A stretch of DNA of 45,329 nucleotides, from NCBI GenBank assembly GCA_937870795.1, contig CALMWS010000408.1, positions 1-45,329 on the forward strand. The letters are read 5' to 3'. The number at the start of each line of letters is the position of its first letter. The stretch's first letter is position 1. A program made the position numbers and the translations under genes. The DNA comes from an uncultured Bacteroidota bacterium (lineage in GTDB: Bacteria > Bacteroidota > Bacteroidia > Chitinophagales > Saprospiraceae). Shown here piece by piece: positions 43,636 through 45,329 of the stretch. The notes beneath the pieces were generated by a model. It had not been told where the DNA came from and searched no databases. It saw only the letters and a program-made list of their open reading frames with translations.

Positions 43636-45329
43636 TTATCTCATTTTTGCCAGAGGTAAACACCTGAGCCGTCCTTTCTCTTTCTCGACGCATACCCGGT
43701 ATTGGCCTGCAGACCAATCGACAATATTGAGTTGATTTGTTTCACCTTCTACCCTCATATTTAATACTTCAACGCCTTCATTGCGGTACACCTTGAGCTG
43801 CCAGCCCGTCTGACCCTCATACTTCACATTTACAATTTGACCAGCAGGATTAGGATAGATTTCAAAGCCCGAGATGGTATGATCTTCTGTGCCAACCAAA
43901 TCACTGCCATCACAATCCTCATCGATGCCATTGCCCGCTATATCGTTTGCACCAGGGAAAATGGCAGCATTATTGTCGTCGCAGTCAGCTTCGGCCGGAA
44001 AGCCGTCGTGATCTCTGTCTATAATCACACTTATTGTATACGGACTTTCACATCCACGACCATCCACCAATAACACTTGGTACTGACCACTGGAATCTGC
44101 AATGAGCACATCGTCTTGTTTGCGAATACCTCCACCTATATCCAATTGATATGGGGCCGTACCTCCAGTCACTGTCCATCGGATGGTGTCATTGGAGGCT
44201 GTCCATTTCAATTCAAGGGGTGCCGGTACATACACATCGATGTTGCATTCAGTGATGGCAGTTCCATCGGCATCGGTCAATTTTATACAATGTTGTCCGC
44301 TGTTGTGAAAAACAAAGCTATCTGTTTCTACCGCAGGACCACCATCAAGCGAAAACAAATAGGGAGGATAACCACCAGCCGGTTCAAGCCTGATTACTAC
44401 GCTGTCATTAGCACAAAACGCAGAATCTACTGAGTACGCAAAACTCAACGGGCTCACTTCATCGGGATACAGTGTAAAATCTGCTATCACGGGCAAATGA
44501 TCTGAAGCCGCCCGGGAATCAGTAGTGAGCAGATTTTGATCCTGTAATATTTCCAAATCAAGGTTTGCGGTTTCAAATACAAAGCTATTTTCCAACCGCA
44601 TTACACTTCCCGTATAAAGCATGTAATCCAATCGACCCGGCATGTAGGTATTTCCCTCGTCGTACCAGGTATAAGTATAGGGTGTTCCTGGCACAAAGGG
44701 TTTGGCATCTTTTAGTGAGTTGTTGTCCCAATCGGGTTTGAAGTCTGGCCCAAAAAGACCTTCATTCAAAATATCACCATCCCGCAATGTCGCACGCTGT
44801 CTGTTGAGGCCTACAAAGTTCATGTCACCCAAAATAACGGTAGGTGTGCCTTCCGGATAAAAAAATCCCACTCCCTGGTTTTGTTTCATATTGCGATACC
44901 TCGACATGATGGCATCTACTTCTGACTGGCGGTCTTCGTCATTGTCGCAGCACGGCAAATGGGCACTGAAAATCACCATCGGCTTATCGCATTTATCTCC
45001 GGTAAAAATGAGATAAATACCGGTACCATTGAGGGCAACGGCCGCTTCTATGCAATACCGGGTGACCGTCACAATATCGGGGCTGATCCTTACGGCTTTC
45101 CAACTTTGACCCGCAGGCAAGGGCAGGGTTTGGTTCATCAGGTTGGTTACATCCACGGCCGCTGTGCTGCTGTACAACTCCTGAAAACAGATAATGTCAG
45201 GGTTGACTGCCTGAATCAATTTCAATTGTGCTTCTCCGGTGCCGGGACTCGTAAGTCCATCCCTGGCAGAATTGTAACTCATGATTCGCACATGCTCGGG
45301 TTTTTTCTTATAAAAGCTGTACGATTTTT
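43636..45329 (-). CDS. Secreted EEP-family hydrolase with T9SS sorting domain, 5' end cut
   Basis: The frame is open to the right edge, so the N-terminus is missing; a GTG at 45291 is the first in-window start but the residues before it (KKPEHVRIMSYN) read on naturally. An endonuclease/exonuclease/phosphatase domain shows RIMSYNSARDG, ICFQELY, AHLPCC, ILGDMNFV, RLDYML and SDHLPVI, the usual metal and phosphate residues. Two PKD/SprB-like beta repeats follow, then a MopE/thrombospondin-like metal-binding segment (DRDHDGF, ADCDDNNAAIFPGA, GIDEDCDG). The end (YPNPAGQIVNV, WQLKVYRNEGVEV, AGQYRVCVE) is a T9SS sorting domain. It is a probable extracellular nuclease or phosphatase. Confidence 0.93.
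   Translation of the reverse strand, partial: KSYSFYKKKPEHVRIMSYNSARDGLTSPGTGEAQLKLIQAVNPDIICFQELYSSTAAVDVTNLMNQTLPLPAGQSWKAVRISPDIVTVTRYCIEAAVALNGTGIYLIFTGDKCDKPMVIFSAHLPCCDNDEDRQSEVDAIMSRYRNMKQNQGVGFFYPEGTPTVILGDMNFVGLNRQRATLRDGDILNEGLFGPDFKPDWDNNSLKDAKPFVPGTPYTYTWYDEGNTYMPGRLDYMLYTGSVMRLENSFVFETANLDLEILQDQNLLTTDSRAASDHLPVIADFTLYPDEVSPLSFAYSVDSAFCANDSVVIRLEPAGGYPPYLFSLDGGPAVETDSFVFHNSGQHCIKLTDADGTAITECNIDVYVPAPLELKWTASNDTIRWTVTGGTAPYQLDIGGGIRKQDDVLIADSSGQYQVLLVDGRGCESPYTISVIIDRDHDGFPAEADCDDNNAAIFPGANDIAGNGIDEDCDGSDLVGTEDHTISGFEIYPNPAGQIVNVKYEGQTGWQLKVYRNEGVEVLNMRVEGETNQLNIVDWSAGQYRVCVEKEKGRLRCLPLAKMR

Overview
The window is a chromosomal segment of an environmental Bacteroidota, probably Saprospiria- or Chitinophagia-like (the phylum is secure, the order is a guess). 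Supporting signs are type IX secretion (T9SS) C-terminal sorting domains on three proteins, SprB-like repeats, SdrD_B/Cna_B surface repeats, a Reg_prop/Y_Y_Y histidine kinase, a DUF4252-like protein, a Bacteroidota-type lipobox and no Shine-Dalgarno habit. No tRNA, rRNA, CRISPR array, transposase or phage gene was seen.

Positions 1-16378 (all minus strand) hold the most striking locus: a tightly packed, apparently co-transcribed set that looks like a complete trans-envelope electron conduit. In transcription order it encodes a small exported His-rich protein; a five-helix membrane protein with two His-x13-His helices (NOX/ferric-reductase-like di-heme b pattern); a membrane-anchored ferredoxin-flavoprotein; a 23-CxxCH cytochrome; a 1899-aa cytochrome with 76 CxxCH motifs; an outer-membrane beta-barrel; an OB-fold-like lipoprotein; and, after a 342-bp gap with its own inverted repeats, a second giant cytochrome with at least 46 CxxCH motifs that runs off the left edge. 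The window therefore holds about 145 c-type haem sites in three genes. The giants are built from two modules: a 76-aa, 3-CxxCH unit and a ~147-aa, 6-CxxCH unit. In the left-hand gene the 76-aa unit is amplified in an exact 228-bp tandem array, including one 230-bp perfect duplication. Inferred flow: NAD(P)H > FAD > Fe-S > haem b > 23-haem protein > giant cytochrome(s) > outer membrane, or the reverse. None of the components resembles MtrA/B/C or OmcS/OmcZ in layout.

Positions 16681-19899 (plus) carry a bestrophin-like anion channel, a beta-carbonic anhydrase and a helical-repeat protein. Convergent to these (19902-27776, minus) are a TPR/TonB-C-like protein and a 2237-aa T9SS-secreted protein with 16 SdrD_B domains.

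Positions 28015-34384 (plus) carry a BCP-type peroxiredoxin, ClpS and leucyl/phenylalanyl-tRNA-protein transferase (an N-degron cassette), then a T9SS-sorted DUF4252-like protein with a clear terminator, a NarL-type response regulator and its propeller-type sensor kinase. Positions 34665-38813 (plus) hold an SprB-repeat lipoprotein, an ECF sigma factor and a transmembrane protein ending in an outer-membrane-type beta-barrel (candidate trans-envelope anti-sigma partner). The right end has CysQ (minus), GalE, LigA and a subclass B1 metallo-beta-lactamase (plus), and a T9SS-sorted endonuclease/exonuclease/phosphatase protein (minus) cut by the right edge.
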